The translations under genes and the position numbers were made by a program. From Lachnospiraceae bacterium V9D3004 (GTDB lineage Bacteria > Bacillota > Clostridia > Lachnospirales > Lachnospiraceae), in assembly GCA_000621985.1 (NCBI GenBank), contig JHWW01000014.1, positions 21,644-85,643 of the forward strand: a DNA stretch of 64,000 bases, written 5' to 3'. Under the pieces are notes generated by a model, which worked only from the letters and a program-made list of their open reading frames with translations, did no database searches and had not been told where the DNA came from. Position 1 is the first letter of the stretch; every line of letters begins with the position of its first letter. Positions 18,022-25,792 of the stretch are shown piece by piece.

Positions 18022-19650
18022 TTATCTTCTTCTGTCATTATTTTCGGAATAATACCGTTCTTTTTCGGCATACATAAGCTTTTCAGCCTTCTTTTTTATT
18101 TCGTTCCTGTCAGCTGATGCATCGGTTTCATATACTCCACCGATTGATGCGGAAGACTTCTTATCTGCCAGCATTTTTCTTGCCTGTTCCAATTTTTCAT
18201 TAAACCTTTCTTCCGTTGATTCAAATGAATAAGCAACAAATTCGTCTCCGCCGACTCTGAAAACATTATGAATCCCGAACACTTCCACAAGTTTTCCGGC
18301 AACATTTTTAATCAGTCTGTCACCGGCCTCATGACCGTATATATCATTTTCTTTCTTAAGCGCATTGACATCACACATTACAAAACCGTACGGATATATA
18401 TCCTTTTTTTCTTCCTCATATTCAATATATGACCTTCTGTTTCCTACTTCCGTGAGTGCATCTTTATATCCTACTTCCCTGAGAGAAGAGTATTCTGTCG
18501 CCCAGATTCTGCCTACTTCTATACACATGTTCAGGAAAAAGACAAAGCATCCTACACGTGAAAATGTAGCATATCCCGATATACTTCTCACACCGCACAT
18601 ATATAATATTGCGTCAAGCAATGCACAAAAAGCAACTGTGACGATTCCGATCAAAAAGAAACTCACATCATGTTTTGTTGTATGTCCCATTAAGTTTTTC
18701 CTGTCAGTGATGAGTATGACAGCCGCCAGGATCATCATAAGCAATGCATATACAAAGAAGCATCTTATCATTTTAAATGATGCCATATCCTGATCATATA
18801 CAAACCGGGCGATAAGTACCATTGTGTAATACAATAATGACATCACATATGCTGACACTTTGAATTTTTTTTTCTTCACTTTTGTTAATGAATATATAAA
18901 TAATACCGGAGGGAGAAAACAAAGGTGCATGCATATATAAGACAGATTTCTCGAAAGCATGACGGCATCGGCCACAAGTCTTAAGAATCCGGTATCAACA
19001 GCCATCCATATACCTGCAATAACTGCAGTTATTCCAAGTGCAATGGTATCAATGCTGCTGTTCATTCTTTTGACGATCAGTCTGAAAAGCAAGAGCAGTA
19101 TTCCGAGTAAAGCAATACTTCCCGATATTATAAAAGACAACACTTCACCAGATGCAAGACGCGAAAAATATCTTTGTGAATTCTCAAGCGATACCATCCT
19201 GATAGTTCCGCTGGTTTTTATCTTAAACGCACCTGTCATGGAGATTCTGATAGTTTTTCCGGCCTGTTCGGGCGAAAGATTGATAGCATGATATGCTGTT
19301 CCATAGCCGTATCCGGTAAAGTTGACAGGCTGCTTATAACTGTATACCTGCTCTTCCCCAATAAATACATCAAAATATATATTAGTACTCATAAAGCAGA
19401 GTGAATCGTTATACCTGATCTCTCCCGGAAGCTCCTTGGAAATTGTGACATCTCCTCCGTACTTGTGCGTAATGATCGAGTCCGTATCGACTGTAGTGCC
19501 ATTTACAGACCATCCCTCGGAGTAATCGGATTCTGTCTTTCTGATAATCTCCGCCTGATCATCCATATATATCATAACAAATCCCACAAATACAACAAAC
19601 AGAAATAATATGATCAGGTTCGGTTTAAAGTATCGCTTAATATTTCTCAT
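18022..19650 (-). CDS. Membrane diguanylate cyclase with 7TMR-DISM-type sensor and GGDEF domain
   Basis: This 542-residue protein starts with a membrane anchor (residues 10-30). An extracellular beta-rich domain of about 130 residues follows (WSVNGTTVDTDS to TIRMVSLEN), then seven or more helices (about 165-370). The C-terminal GGDEF domain has DALTEVGNRRSY and an intact RVGGDEFVAYS active site, so it is predicted to make cyclic di-GMP. No RxxD inhibitory site is obvious. It probably senses an extracellular, perhaps carbohydrate, ligand. It is transcribed away from the aminopeptidase gene. Confidence 0.88.
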   Translation of the reverse strand: MRNIKRYFKPNLIILFLFVVFVGFVMIYMDDQAEIIRKTESDYSEGWSVNGTTVDTDSIITHKYGGDVTISKELPGEIRYNDSLCFMSTNIYFDVFIGEEQVYSYKQPVNFTGYGYGTAYHAINLSPEQAGKTIRISMTGAFKIKTSGTIRMVSLENSQRYFSRLASGEVLSFIISGSIALLGILLLLFRLIVKRMNSSIDTIALGITAVIAGIWMAVDTGFLRLVADAVMLSRNLSYICMHLCFLPPVLFIYSLTKVKKKKFKVSAYVMSLLYYTMVLIARFVYDQDMASFKMIRCFFVYALLMMILAAVILITDRKNLMGHTTKHDVSFFLIGIVTVAFCALLDAILYMCGVRSISGYATFSRVGCFVFFLNMCIEVGRIWATEYSSLREVGYKDALTEVGNRRSYIEYEEEKKDIYPYGFVMCDVNALKKENDIYGHEAGDRLIKNVAGKLVEVFGIHNVFRVGGDEFVAYSFESTEERFNEKLEQARKMLADKKSSASIGGVYETDASADRNEIKKKAEKLMYAEKERYYSENNDRRR

Positions 19651-19848
19651 AGTCTTATCATCCTATTGTCAAAAATCCCCAATTATTCTGATGGTATTCT
19701 GAATAATTTTACTATAATATTCGTGGCTAAGCAATATCTAAATTTATAAAAAAGCCATAACAAGACGAACAATATTATCATTTTGTGACACTTTTTAATA
19801 AAAATATGTTAAAATATGCGTAATAAATATAAGTGAGGTCAGATTATT

Positions 19849-21249
19849 ATGAAAACAAACACATCTGAAAACAATCAGGAAAACAAAAATGAGCCATGTC
19901 TGTGCAACATGACTGACGAATTAAAAGAAAAAATAATGGAATTCTCGGAAGATTACATGCACTTTTTAGATGCTGCAAAAACAGAACGAGAGGCTGTGAA
20001 AGAAGCCGTGAACATTGCAAAGTCACATGGTTTCAAAGACATCAATAAGAAAAGATCTCTGAGGCCCGGCGACAAAGTGTACGGTATCAACAGGAACAAA
20101 TCTGTATATCTTGCCGTTATCGGAAAAGAGCCTCTTACTGACGGTTTCAATGCGGTAGGCGCTCATATCGACTCTCCGAGGCTTGACCTGAAGCAGAACC
20201 CTCTCTATGAGGATAACGGGATCGCACTTTTTAAGACCCATTATTACGGAGGGATAAAAAAATATCAGTGGACCACGATCCCTCTTGCACTTCACGGCGT
20301 TGTCGCGCTCACTGACGGAACCGTAAAAGAGATCAATATCGGTGAAGCACCGGAAGATCCCATATTTCTTGTGACAGATCTGCTCCCACATTTATCGGGA
20401 AAGCAGAACAGTAAAAAAATGTCGGAAGGTGTTCCTGCCGAGAATCTCAATATAATGACAGGATCATTTCCTACGGTAACCGATGAAGAATCATCCGTAA
20501 AAGCAACCATACTGGCATTGTTAAAAGAACAATACGGTATGGAAGAAAAAGACTTCAGAAGTGCTGAGATAGAAGCTGTTCCGGCAGCAAAAGCACGTTC
20601 ACTGGGCCTTGACAAAAGCATGGTCGCTGCCTACGGACAGGATGACAGAGTATGCGCATATCCGGGACTTATGGCTCTTATGGACATCGACAAACCGGAG
20701 AGAACATGCATATGCATACTGACCGACAAAGAAGAGATCGGCAGCGTAGGCAATACCGGAATGAAGTCTCATAATTTTGAATTATTCTTAATGGATATCC
20801 TGGAAAAAAATGGTATCTCAAATTCTTACGCACCACAGAGAATGTTGTCGGCGTCAAAGGTATTGTCTGCTGATGTCACCGCGGCATTCGACCCTACTTA
20901 CTCCGATGTCATGGAGAAGAATAACGCAGCTTTCGCAGGCAGGGGAATAAGCATAAAAAAATACACCGGCGCACGCGGTAAATCAGGTGCTTCCGATGCA
21001 AATGCGGAATTCGTAGGTCATGTAAGAAAAATATTCGAAGACAATAACGTTGCTTATCAGTCTTCGGAAATGGGAAAAGTCGATGAAGGAGGCGGTGGAA
21101 CGATCGCATATATCCTTGCAGACAGAGGTATGGAAGTACTTGACTGCGGTGTTCCGATCCATTCCATGCATTCGCCTTACGAGTCTGCAAGCAAATATGA
21201 CATATACATGGCTTACCTCGGATACAGGGCTTTTCTTTTGAATGCCTGA
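19849..21249 (+). CDS. apeB: M18 family aspartyl aminopeptidase
   Basis: This 466-residue cytosolic zinc aminopeptidase removes acidic N-terminal residues. M18 features are VGAHIDSPRLDLKQNPLYE (metal His and Asp), QDDRVCAYPGLMAL, the catalytic TDKEEIGSVGNTGM, GGGTIAYILA, and the late metal His in PIHSMHSPYE. The length fits the family. A GAGG site lies 9-10 bases before the ATG. It converges with the small zinc-ribbon gene, with only three bases between the stop codons. Confidence 0.93.
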   Translation: MKTNTSENNQENKNEPCLCNMTDELKEKIMEFSEDYMHFLDAAKTEREAVKEAVNIAKSHGFKDINKKRSLRPGDKVYGINRNKSVYLAVIGKEPLTDGFNAVGAHIDSPRLDLKQNPLYEDNGIALFKTHYYGGIKKYQWTTIPLALHGVVALTDGTVKEINIGEAPEDPIFLVTDLLPHLSGKQNSKKMSEGVPAENLNIMTGSFPTVTDEESSVKATILALLKEQYGMEEKDFRSAEIEAVPAAKARSLGLDKSMVAAYGQDDRVCAYPGLMALMDIDKPERTCICILTDKEEIGSVGNTGMKSHNFELFLMDILEKNGISNSYAPQRMLSASKVLSADVTAAFDPTYSDVMEKNNAAFAGRGISIKKYTGARGKSGASDANAEFVGHVRKIFEDNNVAYQSSEMGKVDEGGGGTIAYILADRGMEVLDCGVPIHSMHSPYESASKYDIYMAYLGYRAFLLNA

Positions 21250-21252
21250 GTA

Positions 21253-21642
21253 TCAGGTTTTATGAATTGTTTTATTACCACAGACCGGGCAGGTTACTTC
21301 TATCCTGCCCTTTCCTTTTGGAACTCTGATCGTTTTTTTACATCCCTTACATTTAAAATATCTGTATTTTCCTCTGTTATCGAATCTGAGCTTAAGCATC
21401 TTTACCATGCCGGAAAACATCTGATTTTCAGCCTGTCTCGCAGTAAGATTCTTCGACAGAAACCGATACATAAAATAAAATGAAACAATCAGTGACAGTA
21501 ACACGACGGGGTAGAATCCGGTTATCATGGCAAGGATATCAAGTATTATGATCATGATAAATAAGATCATATTGAAAAAATCCACACCGTTTCTACCACT
21601 CATAAATCTTAACAACATAAGTTGAAATTTATTCAAAACCAC
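21253..21642 (-). CDS. Small membrane protein with C-terminal zinc ribbon
   Basis: This protein of about 127-129 residues has two adjacent hydrophobic helices (about 25-65) and a cytoplasmic tail with a CxxC...CxxC zinc ribbon (FKCKGCKKTIRVPKGKG, then CPVCG). No specific family was recognised. The AGGAGG site overlaps the stop codon of the upstream phosphatidyltransferase fusion, so the two are coupled. The start is ambiguous: GTG at 21642 is very close to the ribosome site, while TTG at 21636 is better spaced. Confidence 0.7.
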   Translation of the reverse strand: MVLNKFQLMLLRFMSGRNGVDFFNMILFIMIIILDILAMITGFYPVVLLSLIVSFYFMYRFLSKNLTARQAENQMFSGMVKMLKLRFDNRGKYRYFKCKGCKKTIRVPKGKGRIEVTCPVCGNKTIHKT

Positions 21643-21650
21643 AAGCCTCC

Positions 21651-22868
21651 TCAGACACCTTCTTTATGTGATGATCTTACAACACTTATGTACAGTTTTA
21701 TATACATGAACAAAGCCATTATCATAAATATGGTGCATACTACCATCAGACAATCGGCGCATACATTACTCATGTCAGGCCAAAGCACGAATGCGAGCAT
21801 TATCACGTAGAATACAAATGTGTTGATCTTTCCATACCATTTTGCGCCTTCATTTTTCTTGGTAATAAGAACGATCCTGCTTCCTATAAGTGATACTATC
21901 ACTTCTTTTATGATAAATAAAACAAACAGATATACCGCTTCGCGCCTTAATGTAGTCAGATAAAACATAAGCGCTCCCTGAGTTATCTTATCTGCCAGAG
22001 GATCAAGTATCTTCCCGATCTCGGTTACCATATTGAATCTTCTTGCGATCCTGCCGTCCAAAAAATCCGTTACTGCGGCAACTGCAAGAACAGATATCAT
22101 AATAACGATCTTGTTGTCACCTGAATACCTTATGAGCACTCCAAGAAAAACCACAGCAAGCACGATCCTGAAAAGACTCAATAGATTGGGTATTGCAAGC
22201 ATGTCCCTGAAATTAAGGATATCGTTGAATTTTTTGTAATTCTTCGGCAGAAATCTGTATACAAACAGATATACAAGTATATTAAGTATCAAAGCTGTAA
22301 ATACATCGATCACCGTATGCTGTTTAAGAAACATTGTCGATAATACGATCATGATACCGACAAATCCTGTAAGGGGTTTTATCCATCTTCTCTTTGCATT
22401 CAGTTCCGTATCTTTCCACCATGCGATCATACAGGCAACAGCACAGTATACATGCATGCTTGGCAATATATTGGTCGGGGTATCGATCGAATGAAGATAC
22501 CTTACCGCTGCCGCAAAACCGTTCGTTCCGGTAACCTGCGGTCTCAGATCATGACCGTTTGGATAAACAAGCGAAACGAAAAGGAACAGCACCATTCCCA
22601 TCATTATTGATAACAGCACTTTATGAAAATGCCATCCTTTACCATTAGCCACTGCGTAATACACCAGTGTAACGGTAAGAAAAAGAAACCAGCTGAAATA
22701 AAATACAATAAAATATTCACAAAAGGGAATATAATCATCCAATGATGATCTTATTATATGAGCAGGCGGTGATTCCAGTTTTTCCAATAATTCAAACCCT
22801 GCCAGATATAACGCAAAAAATACCAGAGCTGTAATTACATTATTCTTTTTTCGCTTTTTATCACTCAT
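21651..22868 (-). CDS. PAP2 phosphatase fused to CDP-alcohol phosphatidyltransferase
   Basis: This 405-residue multi-helix membrane protein starts at ATG 22868 after an AGGTGAT site. Residues about 60-220 form a PAP2-like domain, with LPSMHVYCAVAC and LKQHTVIDVFTAL as the two catalytic histidine blocks. Residues about 225-400 form a CDP-alcohol phosphatidyltransferase with the diagnostic signature running from TDFLDGRIARR to GKILDPLADK, as in PgsA. PgsA makes phosphatidylglycerol phosphate, and a PAP2-type phosphatase can remove its phosphate. The fusion could therefore make phosphatidylglycerol in one polypeptide; this is inference, and other head groups are possible. The zinc-ribbon gene follows at once. 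Confidence 0.88.
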   Translation of the reverse strand: MSDKKRKKNNVITALVFFALYLAGFELLEKLESPPAHIIRSSLDDYIPFCEYFIVFYFSWFLFLTVTLVYYAVANGKGWHFHKVLLSIMMGMVLFLFVSLVYPNGHDLRPQVTGTNGFAAAVRYLHSIDTPTNILPSMHVYCAVACMIAWWKDTELNAKRRWIKPLTGFVGIMIVLSTMFLKQHTVIDVFTALILNILVYLFVYRFLPKNYKKFNDILNFRDMLAIPNLLSLFRIVLAVVFLGVLIRYSGDNKIVIMISVLAVAAVTDFLDGRIARRFNMVTEIGKILDPLADKITQGALMFYLTTLRREAVYLFVLFIIKEVIVSLIGSRIVLITKKNEGAKWYGKINTFVFYVIMLAFVLWPDMSNVCADCLMVVCTIFMIMALFMYIKLYISVVRSSHKEGV

Positions 22869-22896
22869 ATGTATCACCTGAAACCGGTCTTTACTC

Positions 22897-23859
22897 CTAT
22901 TGAACTTCTATAGTCTTACTTACTGATTTGCCGTTTGGCAAAACAGCTTTGATCTTTGTCTTTCCTGCTTTTTTTGCAGTAAGCTTTCCGTTTTTGTCGA
23001 TCACGGCGATCTTCTTGTCGGAAGTCTTCCACTTGATCGTTCCCAAGACAATAACTTTGGATCTGTTCTTTCCGCTCATTATTCCGGGATATGTCGCTGT
23101 ACGGATCAATCTGTAGGAACTCTTCTTTCCTTTCTTTACGGTTGCTTTTCCATCTATGATATTCTTTGATAATTTATTATTCTTAACATCGATCTTCTGA
23201 ACAACTTTTCCTTTGAGGCCGTTCTGCTTCTCTCCGGATGAACTCATTGAACTGAATTCTCCCGCGATGCCGTGCCAACCGCCTTCCAAACGCACAAATC
23301 CGCCAAGTCCGATATATTTCGTATTAGGAGATATCATATTGGTATAATGTCCGGTTACGGCTTTCTTGTTCTGCTTAACCCAGTCCTTTTTCTCTGCATA
23401 CCACTGGTCTATACCTTTCATTATACCATCGTTATTCCAAGCGAGACATTCTCCCCATGAATGCTCATCATTGTAAACGATCGTGAAACAGTCCCTTCCG
23501 TTCGGACGTGTGTGTGACTGATTAACAGTACATTCCGCTGCACGAAGCTGCGCGATAAGCTCTAAACTCTCCGACCATTTTACCGGTGTATAATCGGCTG
23601 AAGTAAGTTTTTCTCCGTTATCCGGATTAATATAACCTTTATCGCATGCCTCTTTGCGGATCTTATTGACTTTCTTTAAGATCTTTGCCTTGGCAACCTT
23701 CTCATATTTGCCTTCAAGCCCCACAAATGTACAGCCTTTTGAAGCTTTTTTTACATCGGCCTCCCGTACTTTCGCACTTATACTCTGCGAAGGCAGTATG
23801 ATATTGATCACAAGCGCTGCTATAAGCATTACAATTACTCTGTTTTTGTAAACCTTCAT
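22897..23859 (-). CDS. Secreted CAP/SCP-domain protein with C-terminal Ig-like (Big2) module
   Basis: This 320-residue protein has a signal peptide (residues 1-29, ending SISA). The CAP domain (about 55-205) includes VKWSESLELIAQLRAAEC, SHTRPNGRDCFT, SWGECLAW and HYTNMISPNTKYIGLGG. A Lys-rich Big2-like module (about 240-320) contains IKWKTSDKKIAVIDKNGKLTAKKAGKT. Bacterial CAP proteins are extracellular and of uncertain biochemistry. The Big2 module suggests cell-surface attachment or binding. A GGAGG site precedes the ATG. The spacer 23860-23960 shows no strong feature. Confidence 0.9.
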   Translation of the reverse strand: MKVYKNRVIVMLIAALVINIILPSQSISAKVREADVKKASKGCTFVGLEGKYEKVAKAKILKKVNKIRKEACDKGYINPDNGEKLTSADYTPVKWSESLELIAQLRAAECTVNQSHTRPNGRDCFTIVYNDEHSWGECLAWNNDGIMKGIDQWYAEKKDWVKQNKKAVTGHYTNMISPNTKYIGLGGFVRLEGGWHGIAGEFSSMSSSGEKQNGLKGKVVQKIDVKNNKLSKNIIDGKATVKKGKKSSYRLIRTATYPGIMSGKNRSKVIVLGTIKWKTSDKKIAVIDKNGKLTAKKAGKTKIKAVLPNGKSVSKTIEVQ

Positions 23860-23960
23860 TACATAGTACCTCCGTTAATCTTTATAACGTTGAATTATAC
23901 ACTATTTGCCGTAATATTTCAAGTTGGCTGCCCCGGACACACCCCTATCCTTACAGTAAG

Positions 23961-25778
23961 TTACCCTTCAGAGTCCTCATACATCAATACATAACCAAGC
24001 GATCTTATAATATTTTTAAGTTCAGTCGTATCCCCCTCAACATCATTATTGTTATCTTCCGTGATCACGAGACATATATTCCCGGTTTTCAATCTGTAGC
24101 GATCGGCAACTTCCTTAAGGAACGGTACAAATCTCTTGTCGCACATGGTTGATAAAGTAACATTTATCTTCATTACGAACTTATCACCATGATCCTTTCT
24201 GAGATCACAGGAATCGCAAACAGCCCTTTCCATGATATATGTTTCAAGCCTGAACAGATCCCCGCTTTCTTTTGCGATCCGGATTGCAAGAGGCGGATAT
24301 ATATATCCGTACATTTTATGTTTCCACCGAAGGCGGGCCTTAGCATATATGCACTGCCCCGTATCGTCAAACTTCTTTTTATATTCAACATATACGGGAC
24401 TTTCCACGTTATCCCTTTTCGCCTTACGTGAAGATGCACTGATCGAAGATTCCAGATCGATAGCAAGAAGCTTTGCCAGCCGTCCTACATTTCCTTCGCG
24501 ATCGATAAGAACAGTATCTTCCTTCGAACCTTCACTTTTCTTAATAATATCAACAAGTTTATCGAACTCACCCGAGAATGTATGAAGAGATTTTTTCTCA
24601 TATCTGATCACAAATGGTGCGTAACATGCAGTTGAGATCATTATATTCATTATCTGAACTATTATTCCCCTGACAGAGCCGGTAGCCAGATAACCGCTCA
24701 TAAGCGCCGGCGTTGTCCACACAACTTCATTGGTAACCTGCGGCAGGAATCCCACCTGTGTCAAGAGGAAAGCATTGGAAAAACAGATCATGGGAGCCGT
24801 TATAAAAGGTATCACCATAAGAGGGTTATATATTACAGGGAATCCGAATACAAGAAGCTCTCCGATATTGAAAATGCCCGGAAGTAACGCCATACCGGAT
24901 AATCTTTTCGTGGATCTTCTTTTGCCGAATATGATCAATGCTATCAACAATCCGATAGTGCACCCGGTCCCTCCCATATTAACGAAAGTATCTATAAAAC
25001 TCTTTGAAACCGTCTCTCCGGGAATGATCGCAGTGAACATATCTTCCGCAACCTGATTCAATACGTTATTTCCATGGATACCAAACCACCACATGGTGCT
25101 TATAAGCGTAGTGAACAACAGACCGCTCGAATAAGAACGCTGCATTTTGTCAAAGACCGCTTCCATTGCTTTCATGAACAGATGCTGGACGCTTTGTACA
25201 TCAAAGCATACCGTGATCAGATAATTCGCTGCCGCAAAGCATACAGTCACCGCAAGAAAAGGAAGTATTACCTGAAGCGTGGCATTGAATTCGGAATCGG
25301 CGCCATCAACAAAAACCATTTTTCGCTTTACGAATATCTTCTCGAATCTACTGAATAAGACCGATCCGATTATCCCTGCCAAAAGTGCACTGAATACACC
25401 CTGTCCGCTAAGCAGCGAAAAGTCCGGCTCTCCCGCAAAAAATCCGACAAGAATAAAAAATGCGTTCACGCATGACAGAATGCCACCGAATCGAAGCACA
25501 AGCCCCCGGTCATTTTTTGTCTGATTCATATAACTTAAACTGACTGCGATCGTTATGTATATTGCAAGAATTCCCACGGTTGAATACTGAATGGTCTGAA
25601 TGATACTCCTTATTGCTCCACCCATGTAAGTATCTAAGAATTCCTGATATTCAATGATCGGAAAACCGTTCAGCATTACCGTTATGCTGCCTATGAACAA
25701 TATTGGGATCACCATAGCCAGGCCGACTTTTACGGTGCGGGCTATAATTGATATTTTCTTAAAATATACTGATTTCAT
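23961..25778 (-). CDS. PTS EIIC-like membrane domain fused to a degenerate EAL domain
   Basis: The protein has 605 residues from the ATG at 25778, which follows GAGGAAG. Residues about 15-400 resemble the lactose/cellobiose-family EIIC: about ten helices, TMWWFGIHGNNV, FVNMGGTGCTIGLL, PGIFNIGELLVFGFPVIYNP and EVVWTTPALMSGYL. Residues about 440-605 resemble an EAL domain (YVEYKKKFDDTGQC, ARLRWKHKMYGYIYP, NVTLSTM). The EAL glutamate is replaced by lysine (YAKARLRW) and the domain stops after VITEDN, lacking the DDFG and later metal sites. No PTS IIA or IIB domain is attached. I infer a sugar-sensing membrane protein with a non-catalytic EAL. It is 14 bases downstream of a 7TM hybrid kinase. Confidence 0.85.
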   Translation of the reverse strand: MKSVYFKKISIIARTVKVGLAMVIPILFIGSITVMLNGFPIIEYQEFLDTYMGGAIRSIIQTIQYSTVGILAIYITIAVSLSYMNQTKNDRGLVLRFGGILSCVNAFFILVGFFAGEPDFSLLSGQGVFSALLAGIIGSVLFSRFEKIFVKRKMVFVDGADSEFNATLQVILPFLAVTVCFAAANYLITVCFDVQSVQHLFMKAMEAVFDKMQRSYSSGLLFTTLISTMWWFGIHGNNVLNQVAEDMFTAIIPGETVSKSFIDTFVNMGGTGCTIGLLIALIIFGKRRSTKRLSGMALLPGIFNIGELLVFGFPVIYNPLMVIPFITAPMICFSNAFLLTQVGFLPQVTNEVVWTTPALMSGYLATGSVRGIIVQIMNIMISTACYAPFVIRYEKKSLHTFSGEFDKLVDIIKKSEGSKEDTVLIDREGNVGRLAKLLAIDLESSISASSRKAKRDNVESPVYVEYKKKFDDTGQCIYAKARLRWKHKMYGYIYPPLAIRIAKESGDLFRLETYIMERAVCDSCDLRKDHGDKFVMKINVTLSTMCDKRFVPFLKEVADRYRLKTGNICLVITEDNNNDVEGDTTELKNIIRSLGYVLMYEDSEG

Positions 25779-25792
25779 CAATGCACACTTCC

